Made by a program: the position numbers and the translations under genes. 64,000 bases of DNA from Phoronis australis (taxonomy: Eukaryota > Phoronida > Phoronidae), in NCBI GenBank assembly GCA_002633005.1, contig NMRA01000597.1:156970-220969 (forward strand). Direction: 5' to 3'. Positions 36,201-47,120 of the stretch are shown piece after piece (position 1 is the stretch's first letter; every line of letters begins with the position of its first letter). Under the pieces are notes generated by a model, which saw only the letters and a list, made by a program, of their open reading frames with translations, was not told where the DNA came from and did no database searches.

Positions 36201-36300
36201 AACAGGTGTCCAACGGGCACGGACCGACAACTGTCCCGCACGGTATGTCTGACACCGACGTAACGCCCTTTAAACCAGGGTGCATCAAAGTACTAAACAT
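33297..36300 (-). CDS. PRDM13: PRDM13-like PR/SET and zinc-finger regulator
   Basis: Three exons: 36300-36154, 35922-35664 and 34168-33297, with borders GAG|gtatga..tgtatag|GTT and ATAG|gtaagt..ttttcag|CA. All junctions keep phase, giving 425 residues. Residues 1 to about 130 form the PR/SET domain: DIPCGTVVGP, DWMFFVQAARDHYEQNLEF, and GGDRLLIWYGHEL. A C2HC finger follows (C142, C145, H158, C162; FPNSLKSHLRLC), then three C2H2 fingers at 314-334 (CVYCGKLYSRKYGLKIHLRT), 342-362 (FGDPSNLNKHIRLH) and 371-392 (LVRRRDLERHMKSRH). This finger set is diagnostic of PRDM13, a neural regulator that in vertebrates specifies GABAergic spinal and retinal amacrine neurons. The protein is shorter than the human one (about 700 residues), mainly in the linker and tail. 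Start: first ATG of the exon; an upstream coding exon cannot be excluded. Confidence 0.9.
35450..35604. mobile_element. CAG(N)GG-end MITE, copy M3 (155 bp), in PRDM13 intron 2
   Basis: The ends are CAGGGGTGGATCCAAG and TAAATCCGCCACTG, flanked by GATAC at 35445-35449 and 35605-35609. It shares interior blocks with M4 (attagccag, attttgcccgtca, tggaat.tgggagaatttt). Confidence 0.85.
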
Positions 36301-36462
36301 GTTGGAGATATTTGGAAAAAGCAAGTCAAATGGTGTATTTATTGCTACACCAGTTCGTAGACCAGTGCCTGTGATCTAGTGGCAGAAGGTGTCGTGGGGC
36401 GCCCTTTTGTAGTTGAGGGAAACATTTTTGTGAGAGAATTTTCCGATGACACAGGTGTCAAA

Positions 36463-36478
36463 CTTTTATATATATAAA
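36463..36478 (-). promoter_or_regulatory. TATA-like element upstream of PRDM13-like gene
   Basis: On the minus strand the sequence reads tatatatataaa about 165 bp before ATG 36300, a position compatible with a core promoter. There is no other support. Confidence 0.3.
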
Positions 36479-39400
36479 TTTTCACCATCTGAACAAATCT
36501 TGAATTTCTCAGGCCACATCAAACTTTCGGCGCATCATTGGTCGCACATGCGCAAAGAACTCGTATCTAAATCTGCGATCAGTTAATTGTTTTCTTGTTG
36601 CAACCTTTTCATGCGTGAATCTACTAAAGTGAAAACACAGCTTCCTATTGGCTACTGAAGCTACGGGAGTCGAAGTAGCATCAATCTGCATGTGATTATA
36701 ATGTACAAACATGACGCCGCCGTCTGTTTTAGTTCGGATCGTATATGGTGCTAATCCTTCAGCAATCGAAAGTATGAAAGATATATATAAATACATATAG
36801 AGAGAAAGAAAGAGTGGCATATACGTCCTTGGCTAGTGATTTGCTAGTTGGTAAAAACGAGAAAAATTACTTACCAGGGGACATTTAGTTAGTTGAGGAT
36901 AACGTTTTTATTTCTCGTTTTTGCTATAACCAAAGGAGACAACGATGAACATTTTAAACCGATTTATTAGGTATTGCTTGACTTGAGCGCCACTTTGTGT
37001 TTTTTATTTTTTCCACGGCGCATAAATAATTGCGACTTCAGTGCGTGACTTCTGTACCTTCACTTGCATGAATCTTTTTGTTTTCGTGGTCAGCGGGTAA
37101 AATTTCAATAACACATTCAAGCTAATTAGACGGGTTGGGGTAACTAAAAGAGTAACAAATTATTGGCAAGGAGTCATAAAAATTCACGTTCATAAATTTA
37201 CGACTAAGTTGAACAAGTTCGTTTGTACTGATACATACGAAAGAGATTATAAAACCGCCTTGGCCGTCACAAAAGCAACGTTTGATTTAGACGACCATTG
37301 TAAAGTTGGTCTCAGGTTTGCAAATTGGAGATGGTTTCAGACTTCGAAAAAATGATAATTCGTTACTGAATGAGATCAGGCTTTACGTCGAGTCATTTTA
37401 AACACCAACCAGGGTCTAAACGAGTAATAAACTGACAATTCTTTGCAAACCCACAAATCCTTTCTCATACGTGTAAACCGCTGAAAGCAATTTTGTAGCC
37501 GTACATGTAAGTGGTTTAAATCAAATGTAAACTTCTTAGGACGAGCTCATGAACCGCAAACGCAGGCTTAAAATTGAAAGTAAATTGGACGAAACAAAAA
37601 CTTAGTCAAAGTGTTTGCATCTAAGCTGGTGAAGCTCTAGCCATCAAACACCTTGAGTTACTTTGAAATAATGTTGTCTTTGTGGCTTACTGTTTTGTTC
37701 ATTTAATTTTCTTGTTGACACTTCAGGTAAATTAAATGTAAAGGACGTGTACCGGAAGGCAATTAGTTTCGCATTAACTTTTTGTCTTCTGTCGGTTGCT
37801 TTAAAAGATTTTACCATAAGAGACTGGTGTTATGTTTATGCCCGTGGTGTTGACACAGGCTAACAAACAAACCGTCTGTGCGTTTGTTCTTTTATCAGGG
37901 GCGATAAAAATAGCCACAGAGAAAAGCACGTTGAAGTTTCTCCGTGCTATGCTCTACATTCAGTGACGTCGTTAAAAACTTATAAAATCTGAAAATGATA
38001 CATTAAAAGAACTTGTAAAAACTAAATGTTCAGTTGAAATGTATTTACTTTGAATACCTCGACGGAACCATCGGATATAATTGAACTCGGTTCAATCTAA
38101 CTGGACTCCAATTCATAAAAATGAATGGAAGACGTACTATGCCCTTACTTGTGGCAATAAGCACATGATCATGTCAAGGATTGAGGGCCAATTTTTCCTC
38201 TCAAGTTGATGATTTTTCGTCTTCGTTATTTTTATAAGCTGGTTTACATAATTCATATTCTAAACACTCAGAAAAATAGTCTGATGACTCTGAGCCAACA
38301 CTCAATAGGCCTACAGAGGCATAGCAGCCTATAGATTCGTTTCGTTCAAGTCTGTCTGTGATTAAGACACGGTTAATTAATAAATGCAGATAGAAGGCGC
38401 AGACGAGAATTAACATTTCAAGTCTATAAGCTGTTGTTTTAATCGTGTGAAACGGACGTGACAATACGCTATGAATGTACTGTCTTAGTTCTTGTCGTTT
38501 TGTCACTTTCATAAAAGGGCCGGAGGCCTGTTTACTTGACGCAAACATGCATATATTATTCCAGAAAAAAATTATTCAGTGAATACTCCCGTAGAACGTG
38601 AGAGCCGACTGAAAAAGAAAAACTCCTCAAAAGTCAAGAGATGAAAAAACATGCAATTGTAACTGTATAAATAATCTAATCAAAGATATTCCAATTTGAT
38701 GTTTGTTACGAAGTGACTATACTCCAGAACCAGTCAATAACAAAGTGGTAGTCGTGTTTTTCTGCAGTTGTTGGTTATCGAAGTTGCCACAAAGCCAACC
38801 ATGGGGCCAGTTCGATCCGCTACATTTGATTTATATTTCTATTTGTTTTCATCTAAGTGTATACTACCACAATGAAATGTGGTTCATGCGCCTAATCGAA
38901 ATTTATCGACATGAGCACAAAACACAAAGTACACAAGAAATTGAAATCGTGGTCCAAGCAATAAGTTTGTTCAATTTTGTAATGCTTTCGTTCCTTCGCC
39001 GAATAAATTATTTGAAAATCTAAATGACTTTAGAGGTATTATTGTACTTTTCTAATATTATTCTCTTCCCAATTTTAAAATTGAAAATTACTGGTTGTTC
39101 TTCTTGTTCGTGTAGAATATTAGTCAGCATTTTTCTATAGTATATGGACCTTGATATATATATGTAATTCTGTTTAGTGGCCATTATGTAGGCAAATATA
39201 CAAAAACGATGGACGGCATAAATGTAAAAAAACAATAGCATACAATTGCAGCCGTACACCTTTAATTTTCAGATTTGTTTGTATGGCTTCGCGATAAAAG
39301 GGACACAAAGTTATTTTAGATATGACCGTCACACAAGCCATAAAATATCAATGTTTTGTTTCACGTCTTACATGTAGCGAGGGTCAACAAAAAAACACGT

Positions 39401-39792
39401 AGAATATACATGCGTACATATCGCTAGTGGGTAACAAGACAGTGACATCTGTGTCCATGCTTGCATTTGGCTATCGCAAATAAACAATAAATTGGCGTGT
39501 ATCAAAGCTTAATTGGGATGAAAGGAAGTGACCGACTCTCTCAAGTTTTTTGTGTTAGGTCCATCGAGCGAAAAGGCCTTGAACACTTAATACAATCAAA
39601 ATGCCTCGGTCATTTCCCCATTGTCTTGCCTCTATCAACAATGACCAAATCAAAAAGTTTTCTAATACAAACTGTTATCTTCATTCAACCTTAACTAATT
39701 CAATTCATGTAACACAGTAAGTGTATTTGAAATAATGGACCCAGGCAACTGTTTATATGAATCATAAGAGACGGTTTTTAAAAATGTGTTTA
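36479..39792. other. Gene-poor stretch upstream of the PRDM13-like gene
   Basis: No gene, RNA or repeat ends recognised. Because PRDM13 genes are developmentally regulated, conserved non-coding elements could lie here, but nothing in one sequence can show it. Confidence 0.4.
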
Positions 39793-39797
39793 CAATT

Positions 39798-39956
39798 CAG
39801 GGGGCGTTCCAGGATTTTAAGTTAGGGTTGGCGAAGGCAGAGTATTAGCCAGAATTTTGCCCGTCAAACATTCACAACCCCGAACGGCCAAATGGAATCT
39901 GGGAGAATTTTAAGGGGGCCATAGCCCCCTTGCCCCCGCTCCAAAATCCGCTACTG
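39798..39956. mobile_element. CAG(N)GG-end MITE, copy M4 (159 bp)
   Basis: The ends are CAGGGGGCGTTCCAGG and AAAATCCGCTACTG. The flanks are CAATT (39793-39797) and AAATT (39957-39961), 4 of 5 matching. It is the closest relative of M3 in the window. Confidence 0.8.
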
Positions 39957-40011
39957 AAATTATAAACAAATTTCGTTTCGTAAACCATCCTCAGTGACAC
40001 ACCAGCCTCTT

Positions 40012-40149
40012 GTTCAGTAACGCTAGGACCTCGCTAAAAAGCAAGACATCGCGAAATTACGTGAGATATTTCAGTGTATTTTAAGTGAGAGCACGTGACT
40101 TAAGATAGATTTTAGCTAGGTCCTAGCGTAGGTCCTAGCGTTACTGAAC
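40012..40149. mobile_element. MITE with perfect 20-bp inverted ends (family F1)
   Basis: The left end GTTCAGTAACGCTAGGACCT is the exact reverse complement of the right end (40130-40149). The interior (ctaaaaagcaagacatcgcga..) matches the diverged element at 44278-44418. No target duplication is evident. Confidence 0.85.
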
Positions 40150-43100
40150 GTACGCCCGGTGTGACCATCCACAATGTCAGCATAGATTCGAAATTATGTA
40201 AAAGACAAATACAAAAGTACGGTGGTCAAGAAATCTGTCATTGACCATGTTTTGGCGTAAAAGGAAACCTTTGAGCCGAACACTTCTAAATGTAATATGA
40301 AGACGCTAATTATTAGTTTTTTCCCCTTTGATAATGGACAGTATCGTTTAACACGATTTTTCTTCTCAATTTATAACTATTTGATTTTCCTTTTTCTTTG
40401 ATGTTTACTAGAAACAGTTAGTTTTGTCAATGTTTAAGTCTCAAAAAACATCATTTTATATTTGCAGAATCTATCCAATATTATACATCGCGCACTGAAA
40501 AAGCGATGAACTCTATAGTTCTCAAAAGATTTATACAAGCGCCAAAGCGAAATCTGTAATAAACCGCACATATTGTGGAAATACTGTTCGCATTTATCGC
40601 ACTTGCCAAAAGATAAAGAGGCCTTTAAGTTATTTCCGTTTTATTATCGTGAAATGCTCTTTCCTGGCAAGATTAAACGAACTATTGTCTTTAAGTATGG
40701 TTGACCTGACTAAATGAATTCCTTTCCAACACGCATTTGAACTGATATCACTTATTTGCTTCCACCTCAAAAGCCCTTCTCACGTTACCACGAATAACGC
40801 AGATGATCTTTTCTCTGTTTATATTCCATATTGACATAAGAGAAACGACACTTCAATCGCATTAATTCGATCAGTTTATGCCAACTTGTATTATTTTTGG
40901 TCTCGTGAATTAATGATCTGTGAAACGACTTATGATGAAAATAATAATTTTTGTTCTGTCATCCTTTGAACACATCTCAAATCTGTTACCAAATTTACTG
41001 TTTCTATTTGGATTTACACTACAATGGGCTTTTTGTCAAAACAATAAGAAAACGTTGACATTAATTTTTAATGAAACTGGATTCCGTAGGTTTTATCTAC
41101 TACAGTCCTTCCACTTTACATACCGAGCCCAGTAGTATCGCATTCGAGGGCCCTCTTGGAAAGCAGTGCTATCACTGAAGAGGCCACCCTCATTTTAAAT
41201 ATCACAATAATAAATAAAAATAAAAATAAATAAAATTTGTTTGAGTGTTTAAAAGCCCGTAGTTGTTTTACGGCACAAAAGCGTATTTTGGGGATAGTTT
41301 ATGGTGTGATAGACTTTTCCAAGTTATTTGCTTTGATCAAAGCAACAAAGCGATGAATCCGTTTTTTTGTGATTTTATTTCAGCTGGACAACTCTTGCCG
41401 ATATCCTCTAACGATTCGCTGAAATGAAGGCTGGTGACTTCCCAATGTAAATACGCTTACTTTGTCATTTTTAAGCGTTTGGCTGCGAACGCGAAAGTTC
41501 CCGGTTAGAGTTCGCGCTGGCGATGCTCTCGGAAAATCCCTTTCCCAATAATGTCGTTTTAACTAGAAACTAAGACACAAAAAGCGCGGATTTTCAAAAA
41601 CAAGACAAGTCTTGGAAACACGGGTCAAACTGAGCAATGAGGTGGTAAATATGATCAGAGCTTGTTACCACCTAGTATCTGTCGCCTTTAACCTTCCGTT
41701 GAGCTTCCTCTAAAATCCCTAAGGTAATGCTGGCGATTAAATTAATTAATTGTTACACTGATGATTACCGCGAGAAGATTTTAAGATGGAGTGATAATGA
41801 TTTATTTACGAAAATCGCTTTCCTTCGTGTATCAGCCACATCTTTCAGTATCGGTTCCACATCATGTCTGACCTTATGCATCGGTGAGAGCTTGAACTTT
41901 GATTAATTCATTTTCAATCTGCATTTAATTTAAGAAATATGAGAATTTGACAGACTGCAATGCTATTACAATTGCTTACAACAGAAAACTCGTCAGCCCC
42001 CCACTGCGTGTTAGTGGTTGCCGTTGATGCTTTTTTACACTAAAAAGACTGTTTTTAAGGTAATTGCGAATTGTCATGTACAATGAAGGTGCCATGCTAA
42101 TAAGAATTACTGACCACCGGCTTTTTGTTTCTTTTTCTGAAATGGACAATATTAAAAATGTTAAATCTCTGCAGCATCCACGTGTGGCAAGCCTTCAAAG
42201 TAACACAATCAGCGAGAAAGTGGCTCCTTTTATGATCACCGGACGGATTCGAATTCACTACCTCGGGAAGCATTGTCGCACACTTCGGTACGAAGTGGAA
42301 CCCAATTCCGCATGTGGCACATTATTTCAAGCCTATGTTTAAACTGATAAAGGAACCAGCCTAGGTTTCAATAAGTGGCTGGCAGCCAAAGGCGAGAAAT
42401 TTGTAATGAAATCAGAAAAAAAAACAATGGATTTGTGTTGCTTTATAACTCTAGTTAAAGCAAAGTAACTTCAAGTAGTTTATCCCAATGACCCCAAAAT
42501 GCGTTTTTTTCGGTCTTAAAATCGAGTGTGTCCATTATGCCTTTTGCGTGTCTGTTTTCTTATTTTTGTACTGAAAGAAACGATTTTATGCCCCGTTGAG
42601 AATGCCTGCACTTTCTAGGGGTTCTTTATTCCCACAACATCGAGAATATTTTCTTTCTTCTCGCAATCGAAGAATATCGAAATGATGCATTTCGTGAGAC
42701 TTTGAACAATACCATTTCCAACCATAAAATTCCAATTTTTGTCGACTTTTCAATTTTATTTAAGTGCCTATTTGTGTGTCTTTTAGAGACTTAATTACTA
42801 AACAAACACACAAATGGCAAAATTGCTCTGTATTGGTAAATCGCACGTGCATCGTTCCATGCTGTGATTTATTTAATGTTAATTGGGAAACGTAATAGTC
42901 GGCTTTGTTGTAGTCATTGCATAAACCTTATTGTTTTCTGAGCGCACTCACGGTTCTTAAATTACCTTGGTCGAGTTAAACATCGAACGAGACGGCCCTT
43001 GATTCATAAACATCATTAGTTTGTAAATATAGAAGCTTCTAGGCACGTGGCCTCAGTGCCTCATGGGCGAGAACAATTAAACAATATTTGTTATAATACA

Positions 43101-44277
43101 ACTCCAAATCCACGTAATCGATTATATTTCAATATAGTCTGTAAGAAATACGTACGCTGTCTTATTGATTTAGACGCTGTTAATTTACTTAGCGGTCTAA
43201 GCATTTCCATATTCTGTGGGAAAGACGTTAATAAAATAAACTGAATACGGAGACACACATAATTCTTAAAAAGCTTTAAAAATGTTCCTTTGGGGTTGAC
43301 ATAACCTGCTTGAATAAATTTCAGTCTCAAAATAGTCATTGAATGTGTTGCATTTAGAGGGGAGTAAAGCTAATAATTTGCATGGAGAGAAATGTAATTT
43401 TATTTTCATTGCATAACAAAAGCAGAGTTACACTTAAAGTTTGGATCACCATGTCAATTTGTATGAATTCATTAAAGTCTTTACCAATAGTGTAAAACTA
43501 AACACAAAAAGAATTATTTCTACAGCAACATAAAAGTCAGTGAGACGACTCAAACAAAAACCTGCGTTCTTGGGAAAACTGAAATTCTACAAAATAAGCA
43601 TGACAAATCACTCATAATTGAACTCTAATGGTCACGTGGAGTCGCGTTAATTTCATGTGCCAGGCTATTCGTTAGGGTGATAATAGCAAATGACAGCTTT
43701 GCATACATATACAACACCGGCTTGCCGTCAAAACACCTTCGATTTAGGCCACATATCATTACAAAACCACTTTCATTTTTCCCTTACTCAAATTGGAAAT
43801 GATCAGGGCTTGAGAAGAATTGTTGACATTATTGCTTCAGACAGGACTCATTAAATGATTGCCTGTCACGGTGGGTTAATTGTAAACGCCGAACTAGGGC
43901 AGTTCCATGCGTTTTTTTTAAACCTATTTCAAGTTAAACAAAGGATAAGAACGCTTTGAGATTGGTTTGAAAGAGTAACATATACGCACGTCAGGAATTA
44001 ATTTTCCCTCTTTTAAGTAAAATGCTTCCAAGCAGTTGAGGTCAATAAACATTTACATTTTTAAGAGCCCTAACCAGTGAAAACTGCTAGACAGGATAAA
44101 AAAGCATAATAAAAACTTGTTTCGTCAGCCGTGCTATTAGGTCATTTGAGAGTTTGCATGACTGTGCAGTAGTTGAGCATTAAAGCTGAATAAATGGCCA
44201 AAAGCATCATTGGCTCTAGTCTCTAACCCAAACTAAAATCAAAGCGCCCTCCAACATAAATTCCAGCCAAGGTCTGA
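40150..44277. other. Gene-poor stretch
   Basis: No gene recognised. It contains a possible LINE 3' tail with an A-rich microsatellite at about 41145-41235. Open frames such as 42064-42342 have no known domain. Confidence 0.4.
41145..41235 (+). repeat. Possible retroelement 3' tail with (AAAT/AAATA) microsatellite
   Basis: The sequence gggccctcttggaaagcagtg, then ctatcactgaagaggcc, is followed by ataataaataaaaataaaaa. A conserved-looking block ending in a simple A-rich repeat is typical of a LINE or SINE 3' end. The family is not identified. Confidence 0.4.
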
Positions 44278-44418
44278 GTAGAGTTCAATAAGGGTAGGAT
44301 CTCCCTAAAAAGCAAGACTTCGCGAGATTACTCGAGATATTGCCTTGTATTTTGAACTAGAACACGTGATCTGGGCTAGATTTTAGCGAGGCCCTAACGT
44401 AGGTTCTACTCTATCCAG
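44278..44418. mobile_element. MITE family F1, diverged copy
   Basis: Shares ctaaaaagcaagac.tcgcga, .gagatatt and gcacgtgatct/aacacgtgat blocks with 40012-40149. The ends gagttcaataagggtaggat and aggttctactct are degenerate inverted repeats. Confidence 0.6.
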
Positions 44419-44468
44419 AAGTTGTTTTTATTAAATCAGTTTTTGGCCATAGTAAGATTAAAGACCGC

Positions 44469-44666
44469 CGCACAAATAAAAAAGTTCATGTTCAATCAAT
44501 GGTGATGACCAGCTACTGACTATAATATTCCCTGTATCTCTCACCTCGCTTCATGGATGTCACCTGAGCTGTATGTTGGCACTTTCTGTCCTTTGTAAAT
44601 AATTATCCTGATGATGTCTAATGAATAGACGAAACGTTGATTGAACATGAACTTTTTTATTTGCGC
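44469..44666. mobile_element. Foldback element with 30-bp inverted arms and hammerhead-like core
   Basis: The left arm (44470-44499) and right arm (44637-44666) are inverted repeats matching at 29 of 30 bases, centred on aaaaaagttcatgttcaatc. Just before the right arm, on the plus strand, CTGATGA (44608-44614) and GAAAC (44631-44635) flank a hairpin with stem GTCTA/TAGAC. This is the conserved core order of a hammerhead ribozyme, a motif known from Penelope-like and related retroelements. There is no coding capacity. Confidence 0.65.
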
Positions 44667-45019
44667 TGCAATCGTCCGTTTTTTTAAACTACACAAAGGC
44701 GCGTAAGCAAGCTTAGTGTAAACAAAGTTAGGCTTGGAACATCATAATGTCTCAAGGGATGGGTAAAAAAACAAACAAAACAAATCCTGCGTCATTTTCA
44801 CTCTCCTTAGGTGAAGTTTCGTTTTCCAACGAATGACCAACTAAAAACACTGTACCACCGACTTAAGAAATAAACATTGAGACCAGAACCATGTTTTTTT
44901 TCTAACCTGTTTTCCGTCAGAAAACCTTACCTTGGTTGAGATGACATGCACGACTGGGAAAAAACGACTTTAGTAAATTGCGCCACAGTTAAGTAAAAAT
45001 GTAGAACAAGATATGGTCT

Positions 45020-45212
45020 CAGGGGCGGATCCAGGATTTTGAGTTGGGGGGCAGGGCACAGGAATAACCAGAATTTCGGCAGATGCGCTCGCCCAGCCTA
45101 AAATGTGGGGATGCAGGGATCTCGAATTTTTGGGTGTGCGGACCTGTTGACTAAAAAACGGTAAACTGGCATAGCCCCCTTGCCCTCCCCCTCCCCCCTA
45201 AATCCGCCACTG
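45020..45212. mobile_element. CAG(N)GG-end MITE, copy M5 (193 bp)
   Basis: The ends are CAGGGGCGGATCCAGG and CTAAATCCGCCACTG, flanked by GGTCT at 45015-45019 and 45213-45217. This is the best-preserved pair of ends in the window. Confidence 0.9.
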
Positions 45213-46384
45213 GGTCTTATCGGCTGAAAACCCTTTGTTAAAACGGAACCTATGTTCGTCTATTGAAAACGAATTCGACTCAAATTCTGTATTAGATCAA
45301 TCAAACAGGAAAGTTTTTAAAATTCCGATTGTTAGTTCACTTTTACGCAAATTCTGTCCTTCCTTTGTAATACCAAAAGCGTGTTCGTTTCACACGTACT
45401 TTCCTACGCGGTGTAAACTTGCCAACACGTGCTGAATTTATCCTACCAAGCAAATATAATTTCTCAGCTCCTATAATCGCCAATCACTCTTCATTTACAT
45501 AGTGTCGTCAGGTGGGGATTCTAAGCAACAGGTGAAATTGATTGCGGAATGGGTTGTTTTAGGTAAAATGAACAAAAAGTATTTATTTTCAGCACGAAAT
45601 GCAAATAAGGGAAATGGGGGTAAAACGAGTCCGCAGTACATGTGCAAAAAATCAATGAAAATGCATGTTAATTAACCGCTCGTCTCAACAGGTGTGATCA
45701 TTAATAATTTGGTTCTTGTCACAGTCTCGTATTGCTTCCGACCACCAGGTGTCGATAAGTGGAAAATTTGGTGGGTGGGGTGTCTATGTTTATCGTGTAG
45801 TTATGATTCTCTTTCCGTTTGAGTTAAGAGCCTCAAATATGAACACTACCAGTGCCCGAATCCCCTTTTTTAAAATCTTGGATTAGACGTTTGTATTTCT
45901 TTAAACGTGTTAATTGCCACTCTAAGTTTTACGTCAGAGAATGTCTTTCTACATATCTTAAAAACAGGAACAAATAATTGCCAGCAGATACATTTCAACA
46001 AAGGATTTTGTTCATAATTTTGTGTCAGTCAAGCCAAACAATTTGCAGTCTGTCAGATACTTAGAGTTAATGACTCTATTGCATAGCAAGTGCTCGGCTC
46101 AAAATAGTTCAAACGGAGCCGCCGTTGAAAATTTAATGTATCTGCCCTATCATATAGGGTTTTGGACCCAACGTTATTTTTTACCTGAAGTTGTATGACC
46201 AACGATTATTTTTATTGAACTAACTGAATCTCCAACGGTAATGATGAACCTCAGAACTGAGGTATCCCTGTGGCAAGCCACATCACTGTTTCATGACGTA
46301 GTTGTTTTCTTAAAAATTAGACATTTTACAACGAATTTTTGCTCAAATGTGATGCTGTTTAGAGGCTTCAAGTTCACACTGTTC

Positions 46385-46690
46385 GACTTAAAGGGATACC
46401 AAAATGAAGCCCGCTTTTGGCTTATTGAAAGATACTAAAAACGACTTTCCCCATCCAGTTCTCTGAAACAAACCCTCGACAACTCTCAAAAGTTTCGGAA
46501 ACAGGCAAGCGTGAGCAACGCTTTCAGCGAATTACACGGCGACTTTGAGGAAAGACCACCCACCATAGACCATCATGTCCAGTCTGTGATATATGACTTG
46601 GAAGATTCAGTGACGTCAATGATGCATCAGCAGGTGAAACAGAACGACGATTGATTGAAGGGTTTCAAGTATGCTTGTAAAGAAGCATTG
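46385..46690 (-). mobile_element. MITE-like repeat R3, copy 2
   Basis: The reverse complement of this stretch matches 16776-17150 (for example cttttgagagttgtcg and gtgtaattcg.t.aaagcgt). Its end TTAAAGGGATACCAAA resembles the other copy's TTTAAAAGGATACTAAA. A related terminus without clear interior similarity occurs near 47684. Confidence 0.6.
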
Positions 46691-47059
46691 TCACTTTTAC
46701 TCTCGAAAAACACATTCAGTGATTATTGTTGGATAGTAGACTTCTTGAAGTCAGCATTAATCTTGATTAGAACTATAATACAACACAATTCGTTGTTTTT
46801 GTGACTTTATTGCAAATAGTTAATTCATGCCGTTTTTGCCGAACAGTCTCTGAGATCGAGGCTGGTGCCAGTCTTAACCATTTAAACTTTTGATACGCAT
46901 AAAATACGTTGTCATTTACCAAGTTGTTGCGGATAGTAGACCGGTGTCTGCAAGGTTGTTCGATGCAAACTTCGTCCATTTCTGTGTGACGTTTCTTATA
47001 CATTTCTACATATATGTACATTATAACGTCGTGCGGAAAATGATGAATATAATTGTTGC

Positions 47060-47120
47060 ATCGAATGAGACTGAGTGGGTGACCTGCAACTGCGGTGGTC
47101 GCAGATTCGAGTCCTCGAGT
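47060..47120 (+). repeat. tRNA-like (SINE-type) segment
   Basis: A B-box match GATTCGAGTCC (10 of 11 to GGTTCGANTCC) is preceded by an A-box-like tgagtgggtgacc and followed by an A-rich stretch. The cloverleaf is poor, so a tRNA-derived SINE remnant is more likely than a tRNA gene. Confidence 0.35.

Noticed and set aside
36509-36820. 103-codon minus-strand frame just upstream of the PRDM13-like gene
   Set aside because: Low-complexity start, no domain, and no splice connection in phase to exon 1.
41475-41520. Possible tRNA-derived segment gttcccggttagagttcgcg
   Set aside because: The match to a B box is partial and no A box lies at the right distance.
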